DNA from: an uncultured Chthonomonas sp.
GTDB lineage: Bacteria > Armatimonadota > Chthonomonadetes > Chthonomonadales > Chthonomonadaceae
Reading direction: 5' to 3'
Length of the DNA: 64,000 bases
Assembly (NCBI GenBank): GCA_903859705.1
Contig: CAIONQ010000154.1
Coordinates: 49,868-113,867 of the forward strand
The notes under the pieces are model-generated. The model did no database searches. It had not been told where the DNA came from and was given only the letters and a program-made list of their open reading frames with translations. Below, piece by piece: positions 54,253 through 63,942 of this stretch. The stretch's first letter is position 1, and each line of letters begins with the position of its first letter. Made by a program: the position numbers and the translations under genes.

Positions 54253-54583
54253 AAATTGTTGACTCCTGGTGTGTGGCACTGCAAGATCGGCGCATCATTG
54301 GCGCCCGGTCCCGCTTAATTATACGGCAGTTCCGACCTAATTGTTCAACTGCGAGCAATTAATTTTGATAATGTAAGCATAATATGCGGCAGTGCAAATC
54401 AAAGCTCATAGTTAATAGACTGATGAGTAGCTGCAAAAAGTTTCATAACTTGGGTGGCGCTATCACGTTGAGCGATTAGTATCAGTGTGGGCCTTGTAGC
54501 AGGAATCGCACCGTGCGCAATAGCAATGGCGAGTAACGTAAACCAGAATTTGCCCGCACGAATTGCGAGCTCGAGGACGATAC
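54253..54583. other. Intergenic region between two divergent genes
   Basis: 330 bases holding the promoters of the 158-residue helical gene and of the dioxygenase gene. AT-rich around 54330-54410. No supported gene or clear palindrome. Confidence 0.35.
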
Positions 54584-55330
54584 ATGGCACTCTCACAATC
54601 AGAATTAGCTCAGTTTACAGACAACGGTTATTTAATATTCCCGGGTCTGTTAGATGCGGTGGCCCGGGAACCCTACCTCCAGGTTTTTAAAGAGTTGGTT
54701 GAGAGAGCCTCTGCCATGGAGAAGCCTTCCGAGCACTTTTCGCTAGCGCCAGATGCCGCCGGAAACCCCATTCCCGGGCTTTTGCACAAAGTACAGGGAG
54801 TTTGTGTGGCGGATGACAGGGTGCTGGGACTTGCAAAGCTCCCGCAGATTCTCTCCCGGGTAGAATCACTCATCGGCCCGAATATAGACATGTTCGGGTC
54901 CAAATTCTTCCCTATGCACACGGCAGGGGCAACCTCTACTGGCTGGCATCAAGATAACCACTACTTCGGCACAAACTCGGGCCGTGTGGTTAGCTGTGCC
55001 ATCTATCTGGAGCCCACTGATACCGAAAATGGCTGCCTTATGGTGCTACCCGGCAGCCACAAAACCGGAGAGTTGGTGGAACATGCTTCCGGTAGCGGGA
55101 TACTTGCGCATGGGCAGTGGGCCGCAGTAGACGAAACCCGGGCGGTGGATGTTGTGTGCCCGGCCGGCACCGTTGTGCTATTCTCTGCCAATTTGCTGCA
55201 TGGCGCGCGCGCAAATAGCTCCGGCCGAAGCAGTTTCAGAACTGCCTGGCACTACATTCCGGGAGACCTGGGTCTCGAGATGTTCCCAAGAGGTGGTTAC
55301 AAAGATCGACATATTGTGCTTGGCAGCTGA
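54584..55330 (+). CDS. Phytanoyl-CoA dioxygenase (PhyH) family protein
   Basis: 248 residues; ATG at 54584 with GAGGA upstream, preferred to 54563. Fe(II)/2-oxoglutarate-dependent dioxygenase with a double-stranded beta-helix. The iron triad is visible: His122 and Asp124 in TGWHQDNHYF, and His206 in LLHGARA. The downstream Arg of RSSFRTAWHY (near 218) is the expected 2-oxoglutarate anchor. Members hydroxylate diverse lipids, alkaloids or amino-acid derivatives; the substrate is not inferable. Only 24 bases separate it from the Mo-enzyme gene, so they are likely cotranscribed. Confidence 0.9.
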   Translation: MALSQSELAQFTDNGYLIFPGLLDAVAREPYLQVFKELVERASAMEKPSEHFSLAPDAAGNPIPGLLHKVQGVCVADDRVLGLAKLPQILSRVESLIGPNIDMFGSKFFPMHTAGATSTGWHQDNHYFGTNSGRVVSCAIYLEPTDTENGCLMVLPGSHKTGELVEHASGSGILAHGQWAAVDETRAVDVVCPAGTVVLFSANLLHGARANSSGRSSFRTAWHYIPGDLGLEMFPRGGYKDRHIVLGS

Positions 55331-55354
55331 CTTAGGCAACTGAGAGGACCAACG

Positions 55355-56560
55355 ATGCGCAACCCGATATCCGCTACACGGCGTGAAGTAATTTCTGCAT
55401 CGCTTGGTATTGCAGCGGTGCTGCCTGCCGATGCAGAAAACGCTAACAGCTATAGACCGGTTCTTACACCTGCCGATAAGTTTGTAGATGTTTCACGTGG
55501 AGCCCCCATTCCGCACAGCCTGCGCGGTGAGAAGCAGGTAGATGCAGGGCTTACCCCACAAACCTGGCAGTTGGAGATTCTGGGTGAAGGAACAACAAAG
55601 GTAGCCATTCCTCTTACCAGGGCCTCCGGCAACGCCCTTGACTACCGGGCATTGCTGGCACTTGGCGATGCAGGGCATGTAACATTTATCAAGGTGATGC
55701 AGTGCCTGAACATTGAGGAACCGCTGGGCCAGGGCTTGTGGGAAGGAGTTCCACTGCGCACTGTACTTGGCCTGGTTGGCCAGTGCAGTAACGTTCGGCG
55801 CGTTTACTACAGTGGGTTTCATAACAACGAAGCCTCCCAACTGTTTCAATCTTCTCTTAGCCTCACCGATGCCCTCGAAAGCCCACCTGGTTGCCCACCA
55901 GCCTGCCTTGTGTACCGCCTGAATGGTCAGCCTCTTCCACCCGAGCGTGGGGGCCCGGTTCGCATGGTTATCCCATGGGCTCACGGGTTCAAATCCATCA
56001 AATGGCTCAACAAAATCACGCTCACGAACGAGTTTCGGGCAAATGATACCTACGCAGATGCCAACAACGATCCGGAATCTCACCTTAAAACGGCGGCCTA
56101 TCTAAACGATATTCCAGAGAAGGTAACGGTAGGAATCGATCTCACGCTCAGAGGTGTGGTTGTATGCGGGCTATCCGGCCTGGCGAGGGTGGAATGCTGG
56201 CTGCGCCCAATTACCACCAGGCAAGCTCCGGTTACACCACAGAGCAGCGAATGGCAGCATGCAAATTGGCGAACTGCCACAATTCAGCCAGCACCAACGC
56301 ACTGGAATAGTGAACTGCCGCCTGGTACCGATGTGAGCGCAGTGTACGGATTCAGGAAGAGCAAAAGAAGCCCCACCATTTGGCCAATGCCCTACACTAT
56401 GGCCTCCTGGAGTTTCCACATTGGCAAGATACCGCCGGGAACCTATGAAATTCGGGCCAGAGCAGTAGATCTTAATGGATTTGCCCAGCCAGAACCAAGG
56501 CCAGACAGGCAAACCGGACTCAATCCTGTACAGGTTGCCAGGTTTGTGGTTGTTACTTGA
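55355..56560 (+). CDS. Sulfite-oxidase-like molybdopterin oxidoreductase, Tat-exported
   Basis: 401 residues. The N-terminal twin-arginine motif TRREVISASLGIAAV directs export with the molybdopterin cofactor. Fold of the sulfite oxidase/YedY/nitrate reductase superfamily: the Mo-ligand Cys117 in KVMQCLNIEEPLGQGLWEGV, the binding segments RVYYSGFHNNE and GGPVRMVIPWAHGFKSIKWLNKI near 205-230, and a C-terminal Mo-co dimerisation Ig-like domain from VTVGIDLTLRGVVVCGLSG. It lacks the heme-b5 domain of eukaryotic sulfite oxidase. Natural substrate unknown; sulfite, nitrate or organic N-/S-oxides are options. No partner cytochrome gene immediately next to it except the frameshifted one downstream. 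Confidence 0.85.
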   Translation: MRNPISATRREVISASLGIAAVLPADAENANSYRPVLTPADKFVDVSRGAPIPHSLRGEKQVDAGLTPQTWQLEILGEGTTKVAIPLTRASGNALDYRALLALGDAGHVTFIKVMQCLNIEEPLGQGLWEGVPLRTVLGLVGQCSNVRRVYYSGFHNNEASQLFQSSLSLTDALESPPGCPPACLVYRLNGQPLPPERGGPVRMVIPWAHGFKSIKWLNKITLTNEFRANDTYADANNDPESHLKTAAYLNDIPEKVTVGIDLTLRGVVVCGLSGLARVECWLRPITTRQAPVTPQSSEWQHANWRTATIQPAPTHWNSELPPGTDVSAVYGFRKSKRSPTIWPMPYTMASWSFHIGKIPPGTYEIRARAVDLNGFAQPEPRPDRQTGLNPVQVARFVVVT

Positions 56561-56626
56561 TTGGCAACTCTCAGCTCTTTGCTGTTACCTCTTGCCATAT
56601 TCGATGTCTGTTAATGCATCAAACCT

Positions 56627-59490
56627 ATGAGTTACAGATTCACACACTTTCACAGGCTGCTGTTTATTGCCGTCGGAATCGCTTTGGCCCCTGCCGCCGC
56701 GGTGGCTGCACCACCTGCTTCTGTGGCGGATTCTTCTGCACGCCAGTTTGAAAGAGATGTGCGCCCAGTACTGCTTGCCAGTTGCACTGGCTGCCATGGC
56801 AAGCAGAGCCCGGCTGGCGGATTGCGCCTGGATGTGCCGGTGCCTGCCGATAAGGCATCAGAAATTGTTAAGCGGCTGAACGGCGACGGCGGTGCCGCAA
56901 AAATGCCCCCCTCTGGAAACTTAGCTGCTCCGAAACGTGATGCTCTAGTGGCGTGGGCCGCGGCAGGGGCACATTGGCCGGCATCCTCCATCACAAAGCC
57001 GATTGACGCAAAGGCAGCGCAAAAGCACTGGGCATTTCAACCGGTGCGTATGCCCGCAGTGCCAAAGGTAAAGGCAAAAGCATGGGTGCGAAACCCAATT
57101 GATGCCTTTATCCTCAGTGGGTTGGAGAAACGCGACCTCAGCCATCGCCAGCGGCGAGCCGCCGAGATTTGATTCGGCGCCTCTCCTATGATTTAATTGG
57201 CCTGCCCCCCACACCTGAAGAGATTACTGCATTTGAGGCAGACAAATCCCCCAATGCCTACGATGCCCTGATAGATAGGCTGCTAGCCTCGCCACACTAT
57301 GGCGAACGCTGGGGGCGCCGGTGGCTGGATGTGGTGCGCTACGCCGAAACAAACTCTTACGAGCGCGATAATCCCAAACCCAACGTTTACAAATATCGCG
57401 ATTACGTTATCCGGGCTTTCAATGAAGACAGGCCCTTTAGCCGATTTGTGCAGGAACAGATTGCAGGGGATGAGATTGGCGGTGGGGCCGGAGAAGGGCT
57501 GATAGGCACAGGCTACTACAGGCTGGGAATATGGGATGATGAACCGGCAGACCTAAAACAGGCTGAGTATGATGACCTGGACGATCTGGTAACCACCACC
57601 GGCCAGGCGTTTCTGGGGCTAACCCTCGATTGCGCGCGCTGCCACGATCATAAGTTCGATCCCATTCCTCAGAAAGATTACTATCGGCTGGCTGCGGTGT
57701 TTCACAACATCAATCGGTTTAAGAACGGCGGCGCCACCGATGAGATGACTCTGTTTACAACGCCAGCCGAGAAACTGGAATATGATCGCAAAGTTGCCGA
57801 TCTTGAATCCAGGCGCAAAGCAGCGGCAGGCCAACTATCGGCCATTGAGGCGGAGTACAAAAAGGGGCGAGACAAACTTATTCAGCCCACGGATTTTGCT
57901 TCGCTACGGTATCGCTATTACGAGGGCGCCTTTAATAGCATGCCAGATTTTGATAGCCTTAAGCCGGTATCTCAGGGCGAGTTGAAGCCCTCTATTGTTA
58001 CCATCAAGGGCCGACGCCGTGAGGAAAACTTCGGGTATGTGTTTGAGGGTGAATTCCGAATCGCGGTAGATGGAGACTACACCTTCTACATCGATTCTGA
58101 CGATGGCTCCCGCCTGATGGTAGCTGGCAAGAAGCTAACGGAAAAAGCGGGCGGAGGGCAAGGCGCAGAACAGGCAGCAACCATCCACTTGCCTGTAGGG
58201 GCCACCCCCTTCCGCATAGACTATTTTCAGGGAGTTTCATTGTTTGGCCTCAACCTCTCCTGGAGTGGCCCTGGGTTTGCGCGCCGGCCGCTTTCACCCC
58301 TGGCAGATAGCAGCAACCTTGGGCTGCCCACTTTGCTGAAAGCTGAGCTCGCTCAGATTTCTGGCAAAGAGAAAGCAGAACTATTTAACCGAATCAATGC
58401 CGAAAAGGTGAATCTGGATAAGCTGGATGTGCCTCAGATGAAGGTGCTCTGCGTAACAGAAACCGGCTCTAAGGCACCAGATACTTTCGTGCTTAAACGA
58501 GGCAACCCGCTTGCCCCGGGAGATAAGGTGAACGCGGGCTTTCCAGAGTGTGTGGGTGGTGGTGAGGCTGTAGATACAGCCATACCCGCCAGCGCCAAAA
58601 CCTGTGGCCGCCGAACACAGCTGGCAAACTGGCTTACAGATTCAAAAAACCCTCTGCCGGCGCGCGTGATGGTAAACCGGATATGGCAAGGGCATTTTGG
58701 CAGAGGAATAGTGCGCACTCCCAATGATTTTGGCCTGCAGGGCGCACGGCCCACGCATCCGGAACTGTTGGACTGGCTGGCCACAGAGTTTGTGAAGGGC
58801 GGCTGGAGCGTAAAGCACCTGCACCGCCTTATATTAACCAGCAACGCCTATAAGCAAAGCTCGCGGCCGAATCCGGTTGGGCTGCGCACCGATGCGGTAA
58901 ACGATCTGTTCTGGCGATTTGATATGCGCCGCCTGGAGGCAGAAGAGATTCGAGACAGCATGTTGGCGGTATCTGGAGCACTGAATCTGGATATGTTTGG
59001 CGAGCCCGTGTACCCGGATATAGCAAAGGATATTCTGGCTGCACAATCCATACCGGGCAACGACTGGTATACTGACCGAATGAGGCCGGAGCAGAAGAAC
59101 CGACGATCGATTTACGTTCACGCAAAGCGTTCGCTGACATATCCTCTGTTCGCGAGTTTTGACATGCCAGATCCGGACAGGACAAGTGCCTCGCGGTTTG
59201 CCTCGGTACAGCCAACCCAGGCTCTGGGGCTTCTCAACGGCCCATTTGCTGCTGCGCAAGCGGCACAAATGGCAGCCAGAATTCGCAAAGAGCTTCCCGG
59301 GAAACCGGATGCAGAGTATGTGGCACGCGTGTTTGCACTCACCATGCAGCGCAAACCTACGGTAGCCGAGATTTCCGAAGGAGTTCGGTTGCTTGGTCGC
59401 CTGCGGGCAAAAGGTGCCAACGAAGAGAAGGCGCAGGAGTATTTATGCCTCGCTGCGTTGAACCTTAACGAGTTCTTTTATCTGGATTGA
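56627..59490 (+). pseudogene. Planctomycete-type cytochrome c/DUF1549/DUF1553 protein, frameshifted
   Basis: A gene of about 955 residues interrupted by a one-base deletion. Reading from 56627: a signal peptide (about 1-28), a cytochrome c motif SCTGCHGKQSPAGG (CxxCH at about 53-57), DUF1549 onset (KHWAFQPVRMPAVPK, NPIDAFILSGLEKRDLS). Then near 57141 the frame breaks: AGCCATCG where AGCCCATCG would restore PSPAASRRDLIRRLSYDLIGLPPTPEEI, the exact DUF1549 continuation. After the break come DUF1549, a PA14-like domain (about 57960-58270; DGDYTFYIDSDDGSRLMVAG) and DUF1553 (HPELLDWLATEFV, TNRRMRP-like). As it stands the downstream part (57169-59490) has only a TTG start. If the frameshift is real the protein is not made whole. 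Confidence 0.85.
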
Positions 59491-59538
59491 GGGAACGTGG
59501 GTGCCTACCGGAACACTGGTACGGCATGGGAGAGCTGG

Positions 59539-60996
59539 ATGAGCGGTATTTGCAAAACAACCAGGCGTGAGATGCTGTGGGAAACCGGCGCGGGCTTTAC
59601 GGGCCTTGCAATGACCGGGATGCTTTCCATGGATGGCTTTTTTAATGCAGCTCAGGCTGCGGATCAAAACAAGCCTGCTGCTGCGGGGGCTAATCCGCTT
59701 GCTCCCAAACCGCCAATGTTCCCCGCGAAGGCTAAGAGCGTAATTTTTCTGTTTATGTATGGCGGCCCAAGCCAGCTGGATACCTTTGATTACAAGCCCA
59801 AGCTAATTGGGCGAGATGGCCAGACAATTACTGTTCGCAGCTTCCGAAACGGCAATAAGCCAACGGAACTGAAGCTGATGGAGCCGCGCTGGAAGTTCAA
59901 GCAGTATGGCCAGAGCGGTAAATGGATATCTGATCTGTACCCGCACCTTGGCGGCTGTGCAGATGATATGGCCTTTATTCACTCCATGTACTCCGATGCA
60001 CCCGTTCATGGCTCTGCAATGATCCAGATGAACACCGGCAAAATTCTTACCGGCAGCCCGAGCCTCGGCAGCTGGGTGAACTACGGGCTTGGCAGCGTAA
60101 ACCAGAACCTGCCAGGCTTCGTGGTGATGATGGATACCACCGGCGGGCCAATATCTGGCGCCAAAAACTGGTCGTCCGGATACATGCCGGCCGCCTACCA
60201 GGGAACGGTGCTTCGCGCGGCCGGAGACCCCATTCTGGATCTGGCTCCGCCTGCTGGGATGACAGACCCAATGCAGCGCGATATTCTGGATTCGTTGGGG
60301 CATTTGAACGAATCTCACCGGGCTCCTCGTGCAGATAATAGCAACCTGGCGGCGCGCATGGCAAGCTACGAACTGGCATACAAAATGCAGAGCCACGCCC
60401 CGGAAGCAGTGGATATCACCAAGGAAAGTGCCTCCACAAAAGAGATGTATGGCCTGAACCGGGAAGAGACCAAAGATTTTGGATACCGTTGCCTCCTGGC
60501 AAGGCGCCTGGTAGAGCATGGAGTGCGTTTTATCCAGCTATACGCCGGCGGTGGTAACACCAACTTCCTCAACTTCTGGGATGCACACGGTGGCCTGGTA
60601 CCCAATCATAACCGCAACGCCCTGCGCACCGATCAGCCGATTGCGGCACTGCTCAAAGATCTGAAACAACGCGGCCTTCTGGATTCTACTCTCGTTGTAT
60701 GGGGCGGTGAGTTTGGCCGTACCTCGCACGGAACCGGAGATGGCCGAGACCACAACGCCTATGGCTACACCATGTGGATGGCGGGTGGCGGAATTAAAGG
60801 CGGCGTTACCGCAGGTGAAACAGATGAGCTTGGCATGGAGGCGGCAGTAGACCGCTACCATGTTAAGAATCTGCATGCCACGGTGCTGCATCAGATGGGG
60901 CTGGAGCCTAACCGCCTCAGTTACTTCTACAACGGCCTCAACCAGAAGCTGGTGGGGGTTGTGCCAGTAGAACCAATTAAGAAGATCATCGCCTGA
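59539..60996 (+). CDS. DUF1501 protein, Tat-exported
   Basis: 485 residues; ATG at 59539 with GGGAG upstream. Tat leader CKTTRREMLWETGAGFTGLAM. DUF1501 is an alkaline-phosphatase/sulfatase-like fold that in planctomycetes, verrucomicrobia and relatives always accompanies DUF1549/DUF1553 cytochrome proteins; function unknown. Markers: KSVIFLFMYGGPSQLDTFD (about 67-85), FIHSMYSDAPVHGSAMIQMNTG near 145, FGYRCLLARRLVEHGVRFIQLY near 315, and VVWGGEFGRTSHGTGDGRDHN near 390. Six bases separate the nominal upstream stop from an alternative start, so the cytochrome gene, this gene and DUF1080 form one operon. Confidence 0.9.
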   Translation: MSGICKTTRREMLWETGAGFTGLAMTGMLSMDGFFNAAQAADQNKPAAAGANPLAPKPPMFPAKAKSVIFLFMYGGPSQLDTFDYKPKLIGRDGQTITVRSFRNGNKPTELKLMEPRWKFKQYGQSGKWISDLYPHLGGCADDMAFIHSMYSDAPVHGSAMIQMNTGKILTGSPSLGSWVNYGLGSVNQNLPGFVVMMDTTGGPISGAKNWSSGYMPAAYQGTVLRAAGDPILDLAPPAGMTDPMQRDILDSLGHLNESHRAPRADNSNLAARMASYELAYKMQSHAPEAVDITKESASTKEMYGLNREETKDFGYRCLLARRLVEHGVRFIQLYAGGGNTNFLNFWDAHGGLVPNHNRNALRTDQPIAALLKDLKQRGLLDSTLVVWGGEFGRTSHGTGDGRDHNAYGYTMWMAGGGIKGGVTAGETDELGMEAAVDRYHVKNLHATVLHQMGLEPNRLSYFYNGLNQKLVGVVPVEPIKKIIA

Positions 60997-61034
60997 TCTC
61001 GAGTTTACTCAGAGACAGAGAAGGATGTACGTTC

Positions 61035-61790
61035 GTGAAAGTTACTAACCGCACGTTTACAGCGGCTGCCATTGTGGGCGCCGTTATTGTGGGCCTCACC
61101 GCCGGGCGACTGTTTGCTGCTCCGCAGGGCCCTGCTGGTCCTGTTGCACCAGCCGAGCCACTTACTGGCTTCGGAATGGCCTCTAAGCCGCCGACCAGCG
61201 CTGTGATGCTGTTTACCGGCAAGCCAGAGCAGATTGCCGCCAACTTTTATAAGCGCTACTCGAAGACCGATGGCGATTGGACTGTGGACGGAGAGGCTGC
61301 CACACCCAACAAGGACGACCTCACTTCCAAAGTAGAATTTGGCGATTGCTATGTGCATGCAGAGTTTAAGTGCGCTGTAGATGCAAACGGCAAATCGATT
61401 GGTGAGGGCAACAGCGGAATTGGCCTGCATGGCCGCTACGAAGTTCAGATCCTGGATTCTTACGGCAATGTAAATCCCGGAGCAGGTGATGCGGGCGCAT
61501 TGTACAGCCAGAAGGCCCCGATGGCCAACCCAAGCAAGAAGCCCGGCGAGTGGCAGAAGCTGGATATCGTTTTCCGAGCCCCGCGCTTTGATGGCAGCGG
61601 CACTGTGGTGGAGAAACCACGTGCCACCGTTTTCTTCAATGGCGTTATTGTGCAGAACAACACCGAGTTTAATGGCCCAACCGGCATTCAATACGGCGAG
61701 TTTAAGGGTATGACCAAAACTGGCCCAATTGTTTTGCAGGGCGATCACAGCCCCGTAAGCTTCCGAAATGTGTGGGCTGTTTCTCTGTAG
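61035..61790 (+). CDS. DUF1080 family protein (3-keto-disaccharide hydrolase-like)
   Basis: 251 residues, GTG start at 61035 with AAGGA upstream. A membrane/signal segment (FTAAAIVGAVIVGLTAGRLFAA, about 8-29) precedes a concanavalin-like jelly-roll of DUF1080: KVEFGDCYVHAEFKCAVDAN, GNSGIGLHGRYEVQILDSYG and AVWRNVWAVSL-like end (FRNVWAVSL). Some DUF1080 proteins are reported to open 3-keto-glycosides; this assignment is from family literature, not proven here. The NSGI-GLHGRYEVQILDSYG segment is the most conserved. Third gene of the DUF1549-DUF1501-DUF1080 set, with a strong terminator after it. Confidence 0.88.
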   Translation: MKVTNRTFTAAAIVGAVIVGLTAGRLFAAPQGPAGPVAPAEPLTGFGMASKPPTSAVMLFTGKPEQIAANFYKRYSKTDGDWTVDGEAATPNKDDLTSKVEFGDCYVHAEFKCAVDANGKSIGEGNSGIGLHGRYEVQILDSYGNVNPGAGDAGALYSQKAPMANPSKKPGEWQKLDIVFRAPRFDGSGTVVEKPRATVFFNGVIVQNNTEFNGPTGIQYGEFKGMTKTGPIVLQGDHSPVSFRNVWAVSL

Positions 61791-61810
61791 GCCTTCACAC
61801 AAGCGTAACA

Positions 61811-61851
61811 AAAAAGAGCCGCCTTCCAGGTTTTGGAAGGCGGCTCTTTTT
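61811..61851. terminator. Strong bidirectional intrinsic terminator
   Basis: Eighteen-bp perfect stem AAAAAGAGCCGCCTTCCA (61811-61828), loop GGTTT, TGGAAGGCGGCTCTTTTT (61834-61851), between the DUF1080 gene and the convergent secreted-protein gene. Confidence 0.92.
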
Positions 61852-61870
61852 AATCTATGCTAGTTTTTGG

Positions 61871-63133
61871 CTACTTTGTACCGGCTACCCGGATAAGTTT
61901 GCCGCCGCCTGGCTGTAGCTGCAGTGTGGCATGGTTGCTGCCGCAGGGAGCCCACTTGCCAGTAGACGCATCAAACACCTCAAGGCTACCTGGGCCTCGC
62001 ACTGTGAGTGTTGCGCTGGCTTTGTAATCCAGGTTAACCACCACAGCGTGAGTAGCTGTACCGTGGGCACCAAAGTCACCTATGAGGGCACCCTTAACGG
62101 GCTTATCTTTGATGAACTCCTGGCGTGCTATTGGCGGATCAAAGCGAAATGCGCCATGTTTCGGCAGCGCAACTGCGCCGGGAGGGAGCATGCCTGCATG
62201 GTAAACCCCCAGCGATTTGAGGGGCTGCAGTTGCGTAACGATGGCAGAAAACTCCGGGTTTAGAACTTTGAGCCAGCCATAGACGCGTGTAGGCTGGCCA
62301 TCTGGAGTGGCAATACCCGGGCTATGATCGGTGGGCGGAGTGTACACGTAGTAAGAGATTCCCTGAGCGCCGTAGGCGGCAGTTGTGTACACCAGGTAGC
62401 GCATCTCATCCTCGTTGGGTTCCCGCATAGACTTTGTCCAAGTACAGGCTTGCACGATGTTCAGGAATGGAATGCGGCTTGAGAGAGACTTTTTGCGAAT
62501 CATTGCCAGATTCAAGAAGTAATCTGGCATATCGCGCACTACGGCAAACTGGTAATGATCCCAGCTAATGAGGCCAGGTCGAACCGTACTTACATACTGA
62601 TCGATGTGCTCTTGATACGCCGTAACAATATCGCCTTCGGTTCCCAATTGTTCATTATCGGCATAGGTAGGAAACAGGTTGATATAGGCGAGGTGTGCAG
62701 GGTCTTTCTTCCGCAGATACGCCACCAGCTTGCCCAGGCCAGGAAACAGCTCTGCCCCGGGTTCATCCGTAATGAAGTAACAGTACATTGCCGGGTGGTT
62801 CTTCACTTTTTCGATCAGAGCATCCAGCTTTGCGCGTTTCTCTTTGTTATCAAGAGAAGCGGGGTTTAGCAGCGGATCAAACAACTGCGCACGCAGGCCA
62901 TGCCGGTGCGCAACGTCCATCTCCTGAATTGTGCTGCACCAAACCAGGTTCCATCCGCCCTCTTGCATTTGAGTGGCGGCAGCATCTGTCATTGCCGGGC
63001 CAGCCCAGTAGGTAACAATGGGCGTTCCAACTTTCCACTTTTCAGGTTTCTGCGCCATGCCTGTAACCCCGGCAGTGCCCAACAGCACCGCAAGCGCCGC
63101 GGTTGCTGCTCCCTGTATCCAGCACGATCTCAT
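61871..63133 (-). CDS. Secreted TIM-barrel-like protein, probable glycoside hydrolase
   Basis: 420 residues from the ATG at 63133 (GGAGG about 10 bases upstream); signal peptide about 1-26 (AATAALAVLLGTAGVTGMAQ). The core strand YCYFITDEPGAELFPGLG near 116-133, with Asp-Glu-Pro, is a barrel feature seen in GH-like domains of planctomycetes and relatives; another acidic pair is near ACTWTKSMREPNEDEMR. The C-terminal domain (AVVVNLDYKASATLTVRGPG) looks like the beta-domain of amylase-like enzymes. Family not identified; likely a sugar-active enzyme by context. Converges with the DUF1080 gene. Confidence 0.68.
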   Translation of the reverse strand: MRSCWIQGAATAALAVLLGTAGVTGMAQKPEKWKVGTPIVTYWAGPAMTDAAATQMQEGGWNLVWCSTIQEMDVAHRHGLRAQLFDPLLNPASLDNKEKRAKLDALIEKVKNHPAMYCYFITDEPGAELFPGLGKLVAYLRKKDPAHLAYINLFPTYADNEQLGTEGDIVTAYQEHIDQYVSTVRPGLISWDHYQFAVVRDMPDYFLNLAMIRKKSLSSRIPFLNIVQACTWTKSMREPNEDEMRYLVYTTAAYGAQGISYYVYTPPTDHSPGIATPDGQPTRVYGWLKVLNPEFSAIVTQLQPLKSLGVYHAGMLPPGAVALPKHGAFRFDPPIARQEFIKDKPVKGALIGDFGAHGTATHAVVVNLDYKASATLTVRGPGSLEVFDASTGKWAPCGSNHATLQLQPGGGKLIRVAGTK

Positions 63134-63249
63134 TTTGTATGAGCCTCCGATCGGGTTGGCGCGCTCAGGCGCCATATATGATTACCGCCTTACTGTTGCG
63201 CGGCCTTTTGTACAATCTCCTGCTGAGGGAGTGCCAGTTGCCGACGGGA

Positions 63250-63942
63250 TTACTTATCTGTTGGAGCCAATAGCTCAAACTCACTAATAGTTGGCCCTCC
63301 GAACGGAATGGTATCCAGAATATTCAGCCTTACCTGGCGAACATTTACAGTGGCAAAATGAATCTTGCTATCGGGTTTGTTCAGCGACGATCCGACCGCA
63401 GCCGTTAACCACGGGCCGCTGCCGCTGCTGCGATACTCAATTTGAAAGCGCGTAATTCGGTCTGCGTACGCCTTCTCCTGCACAATCCGCACGCCCCCAA
63501 TATCTTGCGATCGTTTCAAATCCAGCTGCAGCCATGCCTTCCGGGTGCCTGCATCGGTTGCCCAGCGCGTTTTTTCATCTCCATCTATAGTCATTGCGGG
63601 GCTATAACTCGGGTTATTCTGGTAAACATTGCTGGCTATGGCACGCGCACCGCTATTGAGGGATGCTACTGAGGTTATGGGATTTATTCTGTGGGCTTCT
63701 TTGTCTATAGCGAGCACAACTATGGTATCGATTTCGTTGCGTTGGGTTACGGGTACATCCACTTCCAGCCCTTCCGCAGTCTGGCGAACAGATGCTGCGC
63801 TACCATCGATTAGGGAAGCAGAAACCACCTTTGCAGGCAACATCGGCAGCTTTAATGGGCAGGGCTATCGCATCTTATTGGCGCGTAGGCTGTCGAACCT
63901 GTAGTTGATATATCGGTCTGGTTTCGAATTTAATAGAGTCAT
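63250..63942 (-). pseudogene. GH29 alpha-L-fucosidase-type C-terminal fragment with discoidin domain, disrupted
   Basis: Intact reading from 63843: MLPAKVVSASLIDGSAASVR, typical of the C-terminal beta-domain of GH29 fucosidases, then a discoidin/F5-8-C domain (SPAMTIDGDEKTRWATDAGT, LQLDLKRSQDIGGVRIVQEK, ITRFQIEYRSSGSGPW). Upstream in the same frame DRYINYRFDSLRANKMR is interrupted by a TAG (63865-63867) and then PLKLP joins the intact part. The frame is open further upstream to an ATG at 63942, but the sequence in front of it (to the right edge) is not GH29-like. The catalytic barrel is absent from the window, so this is a truncated gene or debris. Confidence 0.72.

Noticed and set aside
57169..59490. 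An independent gene starting at TTG 57169
   Set aside because: The sequence is the direct DUF1549 continuation of the upstream ORF once one base is restored; it is one frameshifted gene.
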